From Paenibacillus oryzisoli (GTDB taxonomy: Bacteria > Bacillota > Bacilli > Paenibacillales > NBRC-103111): a stretch of DNA of 64,000 nt. A program made the position numbers and the translations under genes. Positions within the stretch are counted from its first letter, which is position 1. Each line of letters opens with the position of its first letter. The stretch spans positions 62,001 to 126,000 of the forward strand of contig NZ_LYPB01000072.1 in NCBI RefSeq assembly GCF_001653565.1, written 5' to 3'. The notes beneath the pieces were generated by a model, which was not told the DNA's origin, ran no database searches, and was given only the letters and a program-made list of their open reading frames with translations. Below are positions 53,185-61,318 of this stretch, in pieces.

Positions 53185-53553
53185 GTGGGATTTATGATGG
53201 ATGATAGCCGCCCGATTTTTGTGCAAATCGCAGAGCAGATTGAAGATGATATTATCGAATCACGCATGCCGGAAGAATCGCAGGTTCCTTCTACGAATCA
53301 ATTTGCAGCCTTTTATCAGATCAATCCGGCAACGGCAGCGAAGGGTGTTAACCTGCTGGTAGACCAAGGGATTTTATACAAGAAGCGTGGCATTGGGATG
53401 TTTGTAGCGGAGGGAGCGAGGGCTAAGCTGATGGAGAAACGGAAAGAACTCTTTTATGAGCAGTATGTCGTGACGATGGTGAGAGAAGCCGAGAAGCTGG
53501 GCATAACGGTAGAGCAATTAACGGAGATGCTGCGGAGAGGGGAGAAAGCATAA
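53185..53553 (+). CDS. GntR-family regulator (YtrA type)
   Basis: About 122 residues. Winged helix-turn-helix: RPIFVQIAEQIEDDIIESRMPEESQVPSTNQFAAFYQINPATAAKGVNLLVDQGILYKKRGIGMFVAEGA; then a short C-terminal helical dimerisation segment without an effector domain, typical of the YtrA subfamily. The frame begins at 53161; GTG 53185 follows GGTGGTGAG, while ATG 53194 or 53197 are alternatives. These repressors usually control the ABC genes that follow, here overlapping by one base, and respond to cell-wall-active antibiotics. Confidence 0.92.
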   Translation: MGFMMDDSRPIFVQIAEQIEDDIIESRMPEESQVPSTNQFAAFYQINPATAAKGVNLLVDQGILYKKRGIGMFVAEGARAKLMEKRKELFYEQYVVTMVREAEKLGITVEQLTEMLRRGEKA

Positions 53554-54449
53554 TGACGAACGTTGTCGAGGTAAAAGGACTGACGAAGTCCTATGGTAAA
53601 GTGACGGCTGTGGACCATGTAAGCTTTAAGATTGAGCCTAACAAAATTTATGGCTTACTCGGCAGAAATGGCGCAGGCAAAACGACGATCATGCATATGA
53701 TCTCCGCCCAGCAGTTTGCGACTAGCGGAGAGCTTAAAGTGTTCGGCGAGGAGCCTTTTGAGAATAGTAAGGTGCTGAATCAAATTTGTTTTATTAAAGA
53801 GAGTCAGAAATATCCGGACACGTTTCGCATTATAGATGTCATGGCAGTGGCCAAATCGTTATATCCGAACTGGGACGAAGCCTATGCCAACTCACTAATT
53901 GAAGATTTCCGACTTCCGATCAAACGGAAAATAAAAAAGCTGTCCCGAGGCATGCTGTCCTCCGTAGGAATTGTCGTAGGGCTTGCAAGCCGCGCGCCAT
54001 TGACGATCTTTGATGAGCCGTATCTCGGTTTGGATGCAGTTGCGCGAGTACTTTTCTACGATCGCTTGCTGGCTGACTACGCAGAATACCCGCGTACAGT
54101 CATTCTTTCTACACATCTGATTGATGAAGTGAGTCGTCTGTTGGAGCATGTGCTCGTGATCGATAATGGGAGATTAATTCTGGATGAGGATGCCGATGCG
54201 TTACGCGGCCGTGCTTGTACAGTATCTGGTTTGAAATCGGCCGTAGACGCGTTCACTCGGGGAAAAGAAGTATTGGAGCGATCCGCAATCGGTTCTGCTG
54301 CAACAGCGACGATCATCGGTGCTCTTTCCGTGGAAGATCGTAAATACGCCGAAGAATTAGGACTCGAATTTACGCCGGTTTCCATCCAAGAGTTAATCGT
54401 TAATCTGACACGCACGCAAGTGGCGGGAAAGGGGGCTGAATCTTTATGA
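53553..54449 (+). CDS. ABC transporter ATP-binding protein (YtrB-like)
   Basis: 298 residues. Walker A GRNGAGKTT, Walker B LTIFDEPYLGLD and H loop ILSTHLID are present; the signature is LSRGM rather than LSGGQ, a deviation common in YtrB/YhcH-type ATPases paired with GntR regulators. A C-terminal extension of ~80 residues follows the ATPase core. Starts in TAATG overlap with the regulator and ends in ATGA overlap with the membrane gene. Confidence 0.92.
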   Translation: MTNVVEVKGLTKSYGKVTAVDHVSFKIEPNKIYGLLGRNGAGKTTIMHMISAQQFATSGELKVFGEEPFENSKVLNQICFIKESQKYPDTFRIIDVMAVAKSLYPNWDEAYANSLIEDFRLPIKRKIKKLSRGMLSSVGIVVGLASRAPLTIFDEPYLGLDAVARVLFYDRLLADYAEYPRTVILSTHLIDEVSRLLEHVLVIDNGRLILDEDADALRGRACTVSGLKSAVDAFTRGKEVLERSAIGSAATATIIGALSVEDRKYAEELGLEFTPVSIQELIVNLTRTQVAGKGAESL

Positions 54450-55129
54450 ACCGAGTCAACCAAGTCGTAAAGATGCATCTGAGGAACAAGTTTACGTGGT
54501 TTCTAATTCCATGGGCCATTCTAGGCGTTAATTTCCTGGTGAATGCTGTAATTGCTACCTCATTGAATGATGGCGAGGTTATTAATACGGGTGCGCTTGC
54601 GTCTATCTTTGTCTATACATTGATTACAGGCACGCTTACGCTCAAAGAAACGTTCCCATTCGCGATCGGTCTTAGCATTCGGAGAAAAGATTATTTCTTC
54701 GGTACAGCTTTAGCTGTCCTGTTAGTAAATGTGATTTCTGGGACTGCGATAACCATACTCTCCGTCATTGAGCAAGCAACGGATGGCTGGAATGTGAATT
54801 TGCATTTATTTGAAATTAAGTTTCTGGGTGATCTACCGTTCATCGGCATACTGGGAATTAATATCATCCTGTTGATTACTTTGTACTTCATTGGATTTAC
54901 CATTTCGAGCTTGCATCGCCGTTTTGGCGCCGTATCCATGTACATCTTTTTTCCAGCGGTTCTGCTGCTAGGGACAATCACGTCCTATACGATGACGCAT
55001 TTCGGACTATGGGTCGAAGTCGCCCATTGGATAGCCAATAACTATATGGACTTATTCTGGTGGATGATCCCGATGGTTGGCGTCTGCATGGTCATTTCCT
55101 ACGGATTGCTGCGCAGAGCAGCTGTATAA
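54446..55129 (+). CDS. ABC transporter membrane subunit
   Basis: 227 residues with six membrane helices. MHLRNKFTWFLIPWAILGVNFLVNAVIA opens the protein, and GLSIRRKDYFFGTALAVLLVNVISG is typical of small ABC-2-like permeases in YtrA-controlled operons. It overlaps the ATPase gene by 4 bases and is followed by a terminator. Likely exports or detoxifies a membrane-active compound. Confidence 0.88.
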   Translation: MNRVNQVVKMHLRNKFTWFLIPWAILGVNFLVNAVIATSLNDGEVINTGALASIFVYTLITGTLTLKETFPFAIGLSIRRKDYFFGTALAVLLVNVISGTAITILSVIEQATDGWNVNLHLFEIKFLGDLPFIGILGINIILLITLYFIGFTISSLHRRFGAVSMYIFFPAVLLLGTITSYTMTHFGLWVEVAHWIANNYMDLFWWMIPMVGVCMVISYGLLRRAAV

Positions 55130-55138
55130 AAGTACACG

Positions 55139-55178
55139 AAAAGAGCCTCAGAAGATTTACTTCTGAAGGCTCTTTGTT
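55139..55178 (+). terminator. Rho-independent terminator
   Basis: AAAGAGCCTCAGAAG pairs with CTTCTGAAGGCTCTTT, followed by GTTT. Confidence 0.92.
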
Positions 55179-55276
55179 TAAATATCAGAATTGATAAGTT
55201 TTACTTACTAATTATGCTGAATTTCTAGATAAACGCTCCTGTCCTTCAAGGACGGAGTATTTGTTTATTTTGTCTA

Positions 55277-55807
55277 TTAAGCTGTCAACTTCGCCAGGTA
55301 GTCATCCAATTGTTTGAATGTTCCGCCGAAGCCTTGCTCCATGGAACCTTTCATCGAAGCGTAGAATTGAATTTCTTCTTCTGTCGCGTTGATCGGGCCG
55401 CCCTTCATGGTGATAATGGTATGGCCGTCTTCTTCAGTCATTGTTAATTCAGTTATGATTTCTAGTGGGAAAACAGGGCTGAATGGTGCACGAATGATAT
55501 TCCCCTCGCTATCTGCAAACGAAGTGACATAAACCAATTTCGTAGGAGCTTCTACTTCGCGATAGGAGAATCTTCCGAACATTTCGAAGCCTTCAGGGCT
55601 CTTCATCCCATAATGGAATAGGCCCCCTGGACGAACGTCCAACGCTTTCACGGTCAACTCCATACCTGTCGGCCCCCACCATGCTGCCAGATGCTCCGGC
55701 TGTGTCCATACACTGTAAACAAGCTCAAGCGGTGCTTTCACGATACGTGTAATCTCCAGTTGAACCTCATTACCATTCCCTGTCATTTCAAAAGCATTTT
55801 GTTTCAT
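55277..55807 (-). CDS. SRPBCC (AHSA1-like) domain protein
   Basis: 176 residues. Typical START/Bet v 1-like pattern: ITRIVKAPLELVYSVWTQPEHLAAWWGPTGMELTVKALDVRPGGLFHYGMKSPEGFEMFGRFSYREVEAPTKLVYV, ending MEQGFGGTFKQLDDYLAKL. Members bind hydrophobic ligands or assist enzymes. GGAGGA abuts an ATG at 55816, so the ATG at 55807 (9-base gap) is the likely start. It follows the ArsR gene by 48 bp; this ArsR-SRPBCC pairing is widespread. Confidence 0.92.
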   Translation of the reverse strand: MKQNAFEMTGNGNEVQLEITRIVKAPLELVYSVWTQPEHLAAWWGPTGMELTVKALDVRPGGLFHYGMKSPEGFEMFGRFSYREVEAPTKLVYVTSFADSEGNIIRAPFSPVFPLEIITELTMTEEDGHTIITMKGGPINATEEEIQFYASMKGSMEQGFGGTFKQLDDYLAKLTA

Positions 55808-55855
55808 AATGACCATTCCTCCATCGTTAAAATGTGTTATTCAGTTCAGGACCGA

Positions 55856-56188
55856 CTATTCGTCAGTCGGCTTCGATTCTTTGGCTTGCAGCGCCTGTAA
55901 ATAGGCTTCCATGCGATCAAACTGTGTTTCCCATAGGCGACGGAAGGAACCTAGCCAGTTCTCCATGTCTTGAAGGGACTGCGGTCGAAGTTTATAGACC
56001 CTTCGATTGGCTATGGGCTGTACATCTACAAGTCCTGCCTCACTAAGGACGCGCAGGTGCTTGGAGACTTGCGGCTGGCTTAGGCCGAGCCGCCCTGCGA
56101 TCTCCCCTACAGTTAGGGGGCCGTCTCGCAAAAGCTCAACCATGTGCAGCCGATGTGGTTCGGCAAGAGCACTGAATATCTTATTCAT
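55856..56188 (-). CDS. ArsR-family regulator, probably leaderless
   Basis: 110 residues. Winged helix-turn-helix ALAEPHRLHMVELLRDGPLTVGEIAGRLGLSQPQVSKHLRVLSEAGLVDVQPIANRRVYKL, without the metal-binding cysteines of true ArsR. MNKIFSALAEPHR is the usual family start, at 56188. The frame is open to 56224, but a promoter lies in that stretch (TGTCAA/AATATA on the plus strand) and would begin transcription at or next to the ATG. There is no ribosome site. It probably represses itself and the SRPBCC gene. Confidence 0.9.
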   Translation of the reverse strand: MNKIFSALAEPHRLHMVELLRDGPLTVGEIAGRLGLSQPQVSKHLRVLSEAGLVDVQPIANRRVYKLRPQSLQDMENWLGSFRRLWETQFDRMEAYLQALQAKESKPTDE

Positions 56189-56194
56189 GTATTG

Positions 56195-56224
56195 AATATA
56201 ACCGAAATGGAATATTCCTGTCAA
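56195..56224 (-). promoter_or_regulatory. Promoter and GAATATTC palindrome of the ArsR gene
   Basis: On the minus strand TTGACA (56224-56219), 18-bp spacer, TATATT (56200-56195), with the transcription start predicted at the ATG (56188). GGAATATTCC lies between -35 and -10, and a second GGAATATT is on its far side, suggesting repeated operators. Confidence 0.7.
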
Positions 56225-56463
56225 GGAATATTTAAGAAGGGAAATGTGTCATATCGAACGCATCTATGGCTTGTCGACATCAAGTATAGGTTTACTATCG
56301 TGAACAGAATCGGGTGGAAATATACGGGGATAACCCTCGTTCTTCTCTCGTCATGGTTCTATGTATCTATCATTAATTTCATAGGAAATGTATAGAAACC
56401 TTGCTTTTAGCCGAGTCTAGTAGCTATAACTCTATTAATTTTTTTCTAGGAGGAGCTATAACT

Positions 56464-57171
56464 ATGACCTTTCGTAAACTATGTATATCGACCTTATCCC
56501 TCATCGTGTTGCTTGGTTTGTGGTTTATGCAATCCAAGGCGTATTCGTATCCGTCGAGCTTTGATGATATGTCTATGTCACCTGTCTACGTGGCCTCGTC
56601 AAATGAAAGCTTGGATACTTCAACAGCTGAAGCTCCAATTGCCGCTGCAGTCGAGCTGGCAACGACAACGTACAAAGTGAGCCGAGGAGATACCCTGTTC
56701 AAGATAGCCAAAAGTTTTGAAATCGCTGTCGATGACCTCATTTCTGCCAATGCTATATCGAATCCGAATCAATTGACGGTTGGGCAAAGTCTAACTATTC
56801 CATCTGTCTCTTTAGCTTCTACCTCATCCGAGACACAGCCCAAAATTATCAAGAAAGTCATTAACACAACGCTAACCGCGTACACTGCGGGCTTCGAGTC
56901 TACAGGCAAAAAAGCCTCTCACCCTACATACGGCATCACTTATAGTGGTATCAAAGCTAAGGAGGGACGTACGATTGCTGTAGATCCAGCCGTTATTCCC
57001 TTAGGATCAACAGTATTCATCGAAGGCATTGGTATCCGAAAAGCGGAAGATATCGGATCAGCGATTCGCGGCTCTCGCATAGATGTCTTCATGAATGATT
57101 TGGGCCAAGCACAGGAGTTTGGCGTGAAAAAGAACGTGAAGGTGTACGTGTTAGATAGGGAAACCGTGTAA
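56464..57171 (+). CDS. Secreted LysM and 3D-domain protein
   Basis: 235 residues. Signal peptide (LCISTLSLIVLLGLWFMQSKAYS), one LysM (TYKVSRGDTLFKIAKSFEIAVDDLISANAISNPNQLTVGQSLTIP) and a C-terminal 3D domain (TAYTAGFESTGKKASHPTYGITYSG; GRTIAVDPAVIPLGSTVFIEGIG; RKAEDIGSAIRGSRIDVFM) with the three conserved Asp. The layout is that of B. subtilis YocH/YuiC-type muralytic proteins, which cut peptidoglycan glycan strands. AGGAGG lies 10 bases before the ATG. Confidence 0.92.
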   Translation: MTFRKLCISTLSLIVLLGLWFMQSKAYSYPSSFDDMSMSPVYVASSNESLDTSTAEAPIAAAVELATTTYKVSRGDTLFKIAKSFEIAVDDLISANAISNPNQLTVGQSLTIPSVSLASTSSETQPKIIKKVINTTLTAYTAGFESTGKKASHPTYGITYSGIKAKEGRTIAVDPAVIPLGSTVFIEGIGIRKAEDIGSAIRGSRIDVFMNDLGQAQEFGVKKNVKVYVLDRETV

Positions 57172-57189
57172 GGTTGAATGCGCTGGATG

Positions 57190-57221
57190 AAAGGAGTTGC
57201 CCATGGGCAGCTCCTTTTTTG
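57190..57221 (+). terminator. Rho-independent terminator
   Basis: AAGGAGTTGCCC pairs with GGGCAGCTCCTT, followed by TTTT. Confidence 0.92.
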
Positions 57222-57268
57222 CATAGTAACAGCGTTCAGATAAGAGGATGCCCGTCTATCACAGGTCG

Positions 57269-57292
57269 TAGACCCACCCCGACTAAGGTCTA
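57269..57292. promoter_or_regulatory. Inverted repeat upstream of the Psp/Lia operon
   Basis: TAGACC (57269-57274) and GGTCTA (57287-57292), with an inner GACTAAGGTC. It is about 100 bp before the first gene and could be the operator of an envelope-stress regulator encoded elsewhere. Confidence 0.4.
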
Positions 57293-57394
57293 GGAGCAAA
57301 TACCGTCCACGGTCCGTTTTGGAAAGATGCGATTTTACCTAAAATAAAGACATGAAGAAGACGACGACAAACAATGAAAGGCGGTGACGAAACG

Positions 57395-57691
57395 ATGAAA
57401 AGAAATACAGGTTTAGCCGCTCTGCTAATCGCATTCGGCGCACTGATTTTATTCAATAAGCTAGGCTTTCACTTAGGAGACTTTATTGGATCGGTGATGG
57501 GATATGTGATCCCCCTCATCTTGGTTGGACTGGGTTACGTAGGGATTAAGAATGATAAGAAAATAGGATGGGTCATTGCCGGTATCGGGATCATCATTCT
57601 AGTAAGCAAGCTGGCAGGTTGGATTATTATCCTTCTAGCAATCGGGTTAATCGGATATGGATTTTCTATGTTAAAAGGAAGAACAGCTTAA
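57395..57691 (+). CDS. LiaI-like small membrane protein
   Basis: 98 residues with three or four hydrophobic segments and the pattern GLAALLIAFGALILFNKLGFHLGDFIGSVMGYVIPLILVGLGYVGIKNDKKIGWVIAGIGIIILVSKL, as in LiaI/LiaF_TM proteins. In Bacillus LiaI recruits the PspA homologue LiaH to the membrane. AAAGGCGGTGA lies before the ATG at 57395; an ATG at 57374 is part of that site region. First gene of the envelope-stress operon. Confidence 0.85.
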   Translation: MKRNTGLAALLIAFGALILFNKLGFHLGDFIGSVMGYVIPLILVGLGYVGIKNDKKIGWVIAGIGIIILVSKLAGWIIILLAIGLIGYGFSMLKGRTA

Positions 57692-57741
57692 TGTAAGCCG
57701 TACAAGAGTCGAATACAGAGTGTGAAAAAGGTGGAGTGAAG

Positions 57742-58437
57742 ATGAGCCTATTTAGGCGGATGAGAGATATAACCGTGGCAACTTTGAATGAGCATTTAGA
57801 GAAGTCGGAAGATCCAGTACGCTTGATTGACCAGTACTTAGCGAACCAACGTGAGCAGCTTGTGCAGTCTGAAAGGCTGTATCAGCAATGCGTAAGTCAC
57901 GCAGCATCACTTCGGCAGCAATATTTAACCGCATTAGAAACGAAAGAAAAGCGCGAGCATCAAGCGCTGCTGGCTCTGAAGGCTGGCGAAGAACATATGG
58001 CACGCATCGTGCTGCAAGAGAAATTGCAAGCCGAAGAGAAGAGTGCGCAATACCATGAACTGTATGAGCAGGCGAAGCAGTCCATCCTGGAACTGGATGA
58101 GGAGCTGCAACAACTGAAGGCAGATTACAAAGAAGTCGCAGACAAACGAAGCTACTACTTGGCTCGTATGGAGTCCGCTCGCTTGCAGCAGCGAATGCAT
58201 GCTCGCAGCAATGTCGCACAAGATGGGGCACCGCGGATGTTCGGCCGATTGGAAGAGCGCGTATCCGATATGGAGCTGCATGCCAGAACGCTTCGCGATG
58301 TTAGGAAGATGGGTCGCGAAAGCTTCTACAGTGGGGGCAACCCGGCTGTAGATGCGGAAATGGAAGCACTTCGCAATAGACTGAAACAGGAGGGAACACA
58401 GGATCATGAACAAACTATACCGCTCACGAAGAGATAA
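57742..58437 (+). CDS. PspA/IM30-family protein (first paralogue)
   Basis: 231 residues, almost entirely coiled coil. It opens SLFRRMRDITVATLNEHLEKSEDPVRLIDQYLANQREQLVQSE, the PspA signature. PspA/LiaH forms ESCRT-III-like oligomers that protect membranes. ATG 57742 follows GGTGGAG. The middle helices are Gln/Glu/Arg-rich. Its end overlaps the PspC gene by 32 bases. Less conserved than the second paralogue and with more ordinary codon use. Confidence 0.92.
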   Translation: MSLFRRMRDITVATLNEHLEKSEDPVRLIDQYLANQREQLVQSERLYQQCVSHAASLRQQYLTALETKEKREHQALLALKAGEEHMARIVLQEKLQAEEKSAQYHELYEQAKQSILELDEELQQLKADYKEVADKRSYYLARMESARLQQRMHARSNVAQDGAPRMFGRLEERVSDMELHARTLRDVRKMGRESFYSGGNPAVDAEMEALRNRLKQEGTQDHEQTIPLTKR

Positions 58438-58900
58438 GAAATTAACGGGCCTATGCGGGGGACTTGCAGAAGCCATGAATGTAGATGTCACATTGTTACG
58501 TTTACTAGTCGTGATCACCACGTTTTTCACCGGAGGCACCGTCATTTTCGTCTACTTTGTAGCGGCGATTGTTATTCCGAAGGAACCCGGGTTTGATCAG
58601 CCCCCATTTGACCCCTATGCAAGTTCGTATGATCGTCACAACTATACAGGGGGAGCATGGAATCATAAATCCCATAGCCACCATAACCACAATAACCACC
58701 ATAATCATCATAACCACCGCCAAGCTCCACAGCCGACTAGCAAGTATGCTTCTTATGAAGCTAGCCAACCAACGAATAACATCGATGAAATGATGAAGGA
58801 CATTGAGAAGAAAGCCCTTCAAAGAGAAGTTGATGAACTAAGAGCCAAAGTCGCTCGGTTTGAAAAACAAACATTGGATAGTAAAAAAGGAGACGTGTAA
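58406..58900 (+). CDS. PspC-domain protein with His/Asn-rich linker
   Basis: 164 residues. PspC domain (LYRSRRDKKLTGLCGGLAEAMNVDVTLLRLLVVITTFFTGGTVIFVYFVAAIVIPKEP) with one or two membrane helices. Next comes a very His/Asn-rich stretch (about 90-106) and a C-terminal coiled coil (IEKKALQREVDELRAKVARFEKQ). AGGAGG lies before the ATG, inside the pspA gene. PspC anchors or senses at the membrane for PspA. The His-rich segment could bind metal ions; that is inference. Confidence 0.92.
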   Translation: MNKLYRSRRDKKLTGLCGGLAEAMNVDVTLLRLLVVITTFFTGGTVIFVYFVAAIVIPKEPGFDQPPFDPYASSYDRHNYTGGAWNHKSHSHHNHNNHHNHHNHRQAPQPTSKYASYEASQPTNNIDEMMKDIEKKALQREVDELRAKVARFEKQTLDSKKGDV

Positions 58901-58903
58901 ACC

Positions 58904-59590
58904 ATGGGTGTATTCACAAGAATGAAAGATATGACGAAAGCTTCAATTCACGAGGTATTAGATAAAATCGAGGATCCAATCGTAATGTTGAACCAATATC
59001 TTCGCGATATGGAGCAAGAAATTGCTCAAGCTGAAGTAACGGTTGCTCGCCAAATCGCAAGTGAGCGCAAGCTGAAGCAACGCCTAGAGGAATCCGTTCG
59101 CTTAGTAGCTGACCGCGAAGCGAAAGCATCCGCAGCGATCAAGAACGGTCAAGAAGCGATTGCTCGCCAAGCTGTTGAAGAGAAATTGTACCACGAAGAT
59201 AAAATTGTTGAGTACACAGATCTACATGCTTCTGCGAAAGCACATGCAGATGAGTTGACACAGCAATTACACGAAATGAAAGACGAGTTCTACAAAATGC
59301 GCAACAAACGTAACGAACTTGTATCCCGTGCTCAATTAGCGAAAGCTAAGAAACAAATGGCACAAGTATCTTACAACGGTGTAATCGAAAGCGGCAATGC
59401 ATCCCGCGGTTTCCAACGGATGGAAGAGAAGATCATCCAGCTTGAAGTTGAGGCCGAGATCGCTCGCAAGCCATATGTACCTGCGGGTGGAGTTGGCAGC
59501 TATACGCCAATTGACACAGCGAAGCAAGCGAAAGTAGATGAGCAATTGAACCTGCTCAAAGAGAAATTAAACGGTCCGACTGCTGAATAG
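58904..59590 (+). CDS. PspA/IM30-family protein (second paralogue)
   Basis: 228 residues, coiled coil throughout. [60 protein letters not shown] is the canonical PspA N-terminus with its amphipathic helix. It starts 3 bp after the PspC gene with AAAAGGAGA upstream. Codon use looks more biased toward A/T-ending favoured codons than in the first paralogue, suggesting higher expression. Terminator at 59612. Confidence 0.95.
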   Translation: MGVFTRMKDMTKASIHEVLDKIEDPIVMLNQYLRDMEQEIAQAEVTVARQIASERKLKQRLEESVRLVADREAKASAAIKNGQEAIARQAVEEKLYHEDKIVEYTDLHASAKAHADELTQQLHEMKDEFYKMRNKRNELVSRAQLAKAKKQMAQVSYNGVIESGNASRGFQRMEEKIIQLEVEAEIARKPYVPAGGVGSYTPIDTAKQAKVDEQLNLLKEKLNGPTAE

Positions 59591-59611
59591 CAGCTTGGAT
59601 AGTGAAGTGCG

Positions 59612-59640
59612 GAAAGCCCCTCCTGGTGAGGGGCTTTTTC
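59612..59640 (+). terminator. Rho-independent terminator
   Basis: AAAGCCCCTC pairs with GAGGGGCTTT, followed by TTC. Confidence 0.93.
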
Positions 59641-59767
59641 CTGTGTACGGGCAGATTGTTGCTTCAAGCTCGTTAACGTGTACAATTAACTATAAAATCC
59701 GACAGAGACCGATACATTGTTCAATCCAGAAGTGGGAAGCTATGTATAGTCCACAAAGGAGTCAGTC

Positions 59768-61318
59768 ATGGAGACGTATTGCAAGGTATTAATAGTTGAT
59801 GATGAGATGCTAGTACGTCAAGGAATCAGGCACCTGCTCGATTGGGAAAGCGAAGGATTCCAGATCGTCGGTGAAGCTTCTAACGGCCAGGATGCACTTG
59901 ACATGGTCAAGCGACTCGAACCCAATTTGATCCTGACGGATATTGTTATGCCGGTCATGAGTGGAGAGGAATTGGTCCGAGTTGTGAAAGGCCTATATCC
60001 GGAGATCGAAATCGTAGTGCTCAGTTCCTACGGTGAATTTGAGTATGTCCGCTCTACGTTTCAGAACGGTGTAGCTGATTATTTATTAAAGCCTAAATTA
60101 GACGCGAACTCGCTGTTAGCTGTATTGAAGAAGACTGTACAGGGGATGCCGGCCTTTCGACACATGGAATTTAGGAATGATAAGGGGCAGTCTGTCGATT
60201 ACGTATTGGACAAGCTGATTTCTGGCTATGCCATGGAGATAGATAGTGCGGAGATGGGCACGCAATTCCCATATCCTTGTTTTATTTTATTCGTTGCAGA
60301 TATACAAGAGAGCTCATCCTCTTCGTTGATGAAGCGAAACGAGGAATGGATCGAAACCTTGCTGAAAGGATTGGTTCAGGATGCGGGGCAGCCATTTATC
60401 ATTCGTCGTCTTTCCCATCAAGACAGCCATATCCGGTTTTTGCTGAATACAGAGGATGCTGGCAGAATGGATGCCATTCATGTAGGTGAACAAGTGGTGG
60501 ATGCTGGCGTGAGAGGGGGCTCCTCATTCTATGTGGCGCTTAGTCAAAGCTTCAAGAGAGTCGAAGAGCTTCATGACGTGTATACGCAGGATATTCTCAA
60601 AGTGCTGGATCATCGATTCTTTCTATCGGATCAACAACTGCTCTTCGCTGATGAACTGATGGAACAGGAAGAGAATAGTGATACGTTTGATTCAGAAGCA
60701 TTTGCGGCCGAACTGAATCATCAAGATTTTCAAGAAGCTTTTGAGCGTCTTAGCCGTTATGTAGCGTCCATGCCTGGCAGGTTGGATACGGATATGTTCG
60801 AGTTTAAATCTTTTCTAGGCCACAGCCTATTTAATATTATTGTCGCTTTACTGCACTTTCACTATGAGGCTAGGACGCTGGATGAAGCGAAGTATGAGTA
60901 TTTCCGTGCCATTCATGAAGCCAAGCATATCGGGGAAGTGCGTGCTCTTCTAGCTAAGTTTCTCAATGAGGCGACAGACTGTGTGACAGGCAACAAAACG
61001 AGCGCTCCAGGTATACAAAAGATTCTAATGTATTTGGATGAACATTTTACGGAACCGCTGACGTTGACAGAAGTAGCCAAACAGTTTCATTTCAACCCTT
61101 CTTACCTATCCAATTATTTCACCATTCATAATAAAGAAGGCTTCAATGAGTATTTGAATCGTATTCGGATTGAGCGTGCGTGTGAATTACTAAGAGATAC
61201 CTCGCAGATGTCGATTTCAGAAATCAGCGCGCTTGTTGGCTACTCCGATCATAGTTACTTCACGAAGGTGTTTCGCAAGTTGATGGGGACTTCACCAAGC
61301 CACTATCGCAAAAAATGA
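59768..61318 (+). CDS. YesN-type response regulator (receiver plus AraC)
   Basis: 516 residues. Receiver with VLIVDDEMLVRQGIRHLLDWESEGFQIVGEASNGQDAL, phospho-acceptor Asp in PNLILTDIVMPVMSG, VVLSSYGEFEYV and DYLLKPKLD. Long middle region, then the AraC pair (LTLTEVAKQFHFNPSYLSNYFTIHNKEGFNEYLNRIRIERACELL; SISEISALVGYSDHSYFTKVFRKLMGTSPSHYRKK). AAAGGAG precedes the ATG. Its stop overlaps the start of the kinase gene (ATGA). It likely controls the sugar transporter that begins at 63301. Confidence 0.95.
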   Translation: METYCKVLIVDDEMLVRQGIRHLLDWESEGFQIVGEASNGQDALDMVKRLEPNLILTDIVMPVMSGEELVRVVKGLYPEIEIVVLSSYGEFEYVRSTFQNGVADYLLKPKLDANSLLAVLKKTVQGMPAFRHMEFRNDKGQSVDYVLDKLISGYAMEIDSAEMGTQFPYPCFILFVADIQESSSSSLMKRNEEWIETLLKGLVQDAGQPFIIRRLSHQDSHIRFLLNTEDAGRMDAIHVGEQVVDAGVRGGSSFYVALSQSFKRVEELHDVYTQDILKVLDHRFFLSDQQLLFADELMEQEENSDTFDSEAFAAELNHQDFQEAFERLSRYVASMPGRLDTDMFEFKSFLGHSLFNIIVALLHFHYEARTLDEAKYEYFRAIHEAKHIGEVRALLAKFLNEATDCVTGNKTSAPGIQKILMYLDEHFTEPLTLTEVAKQFHFNPSYLSNYFTIHNKEGFNEYLNRIRIERACELLRDTSQMSISEISALVGYSDHSYFTKVFRKLMGTSPSHYRKK

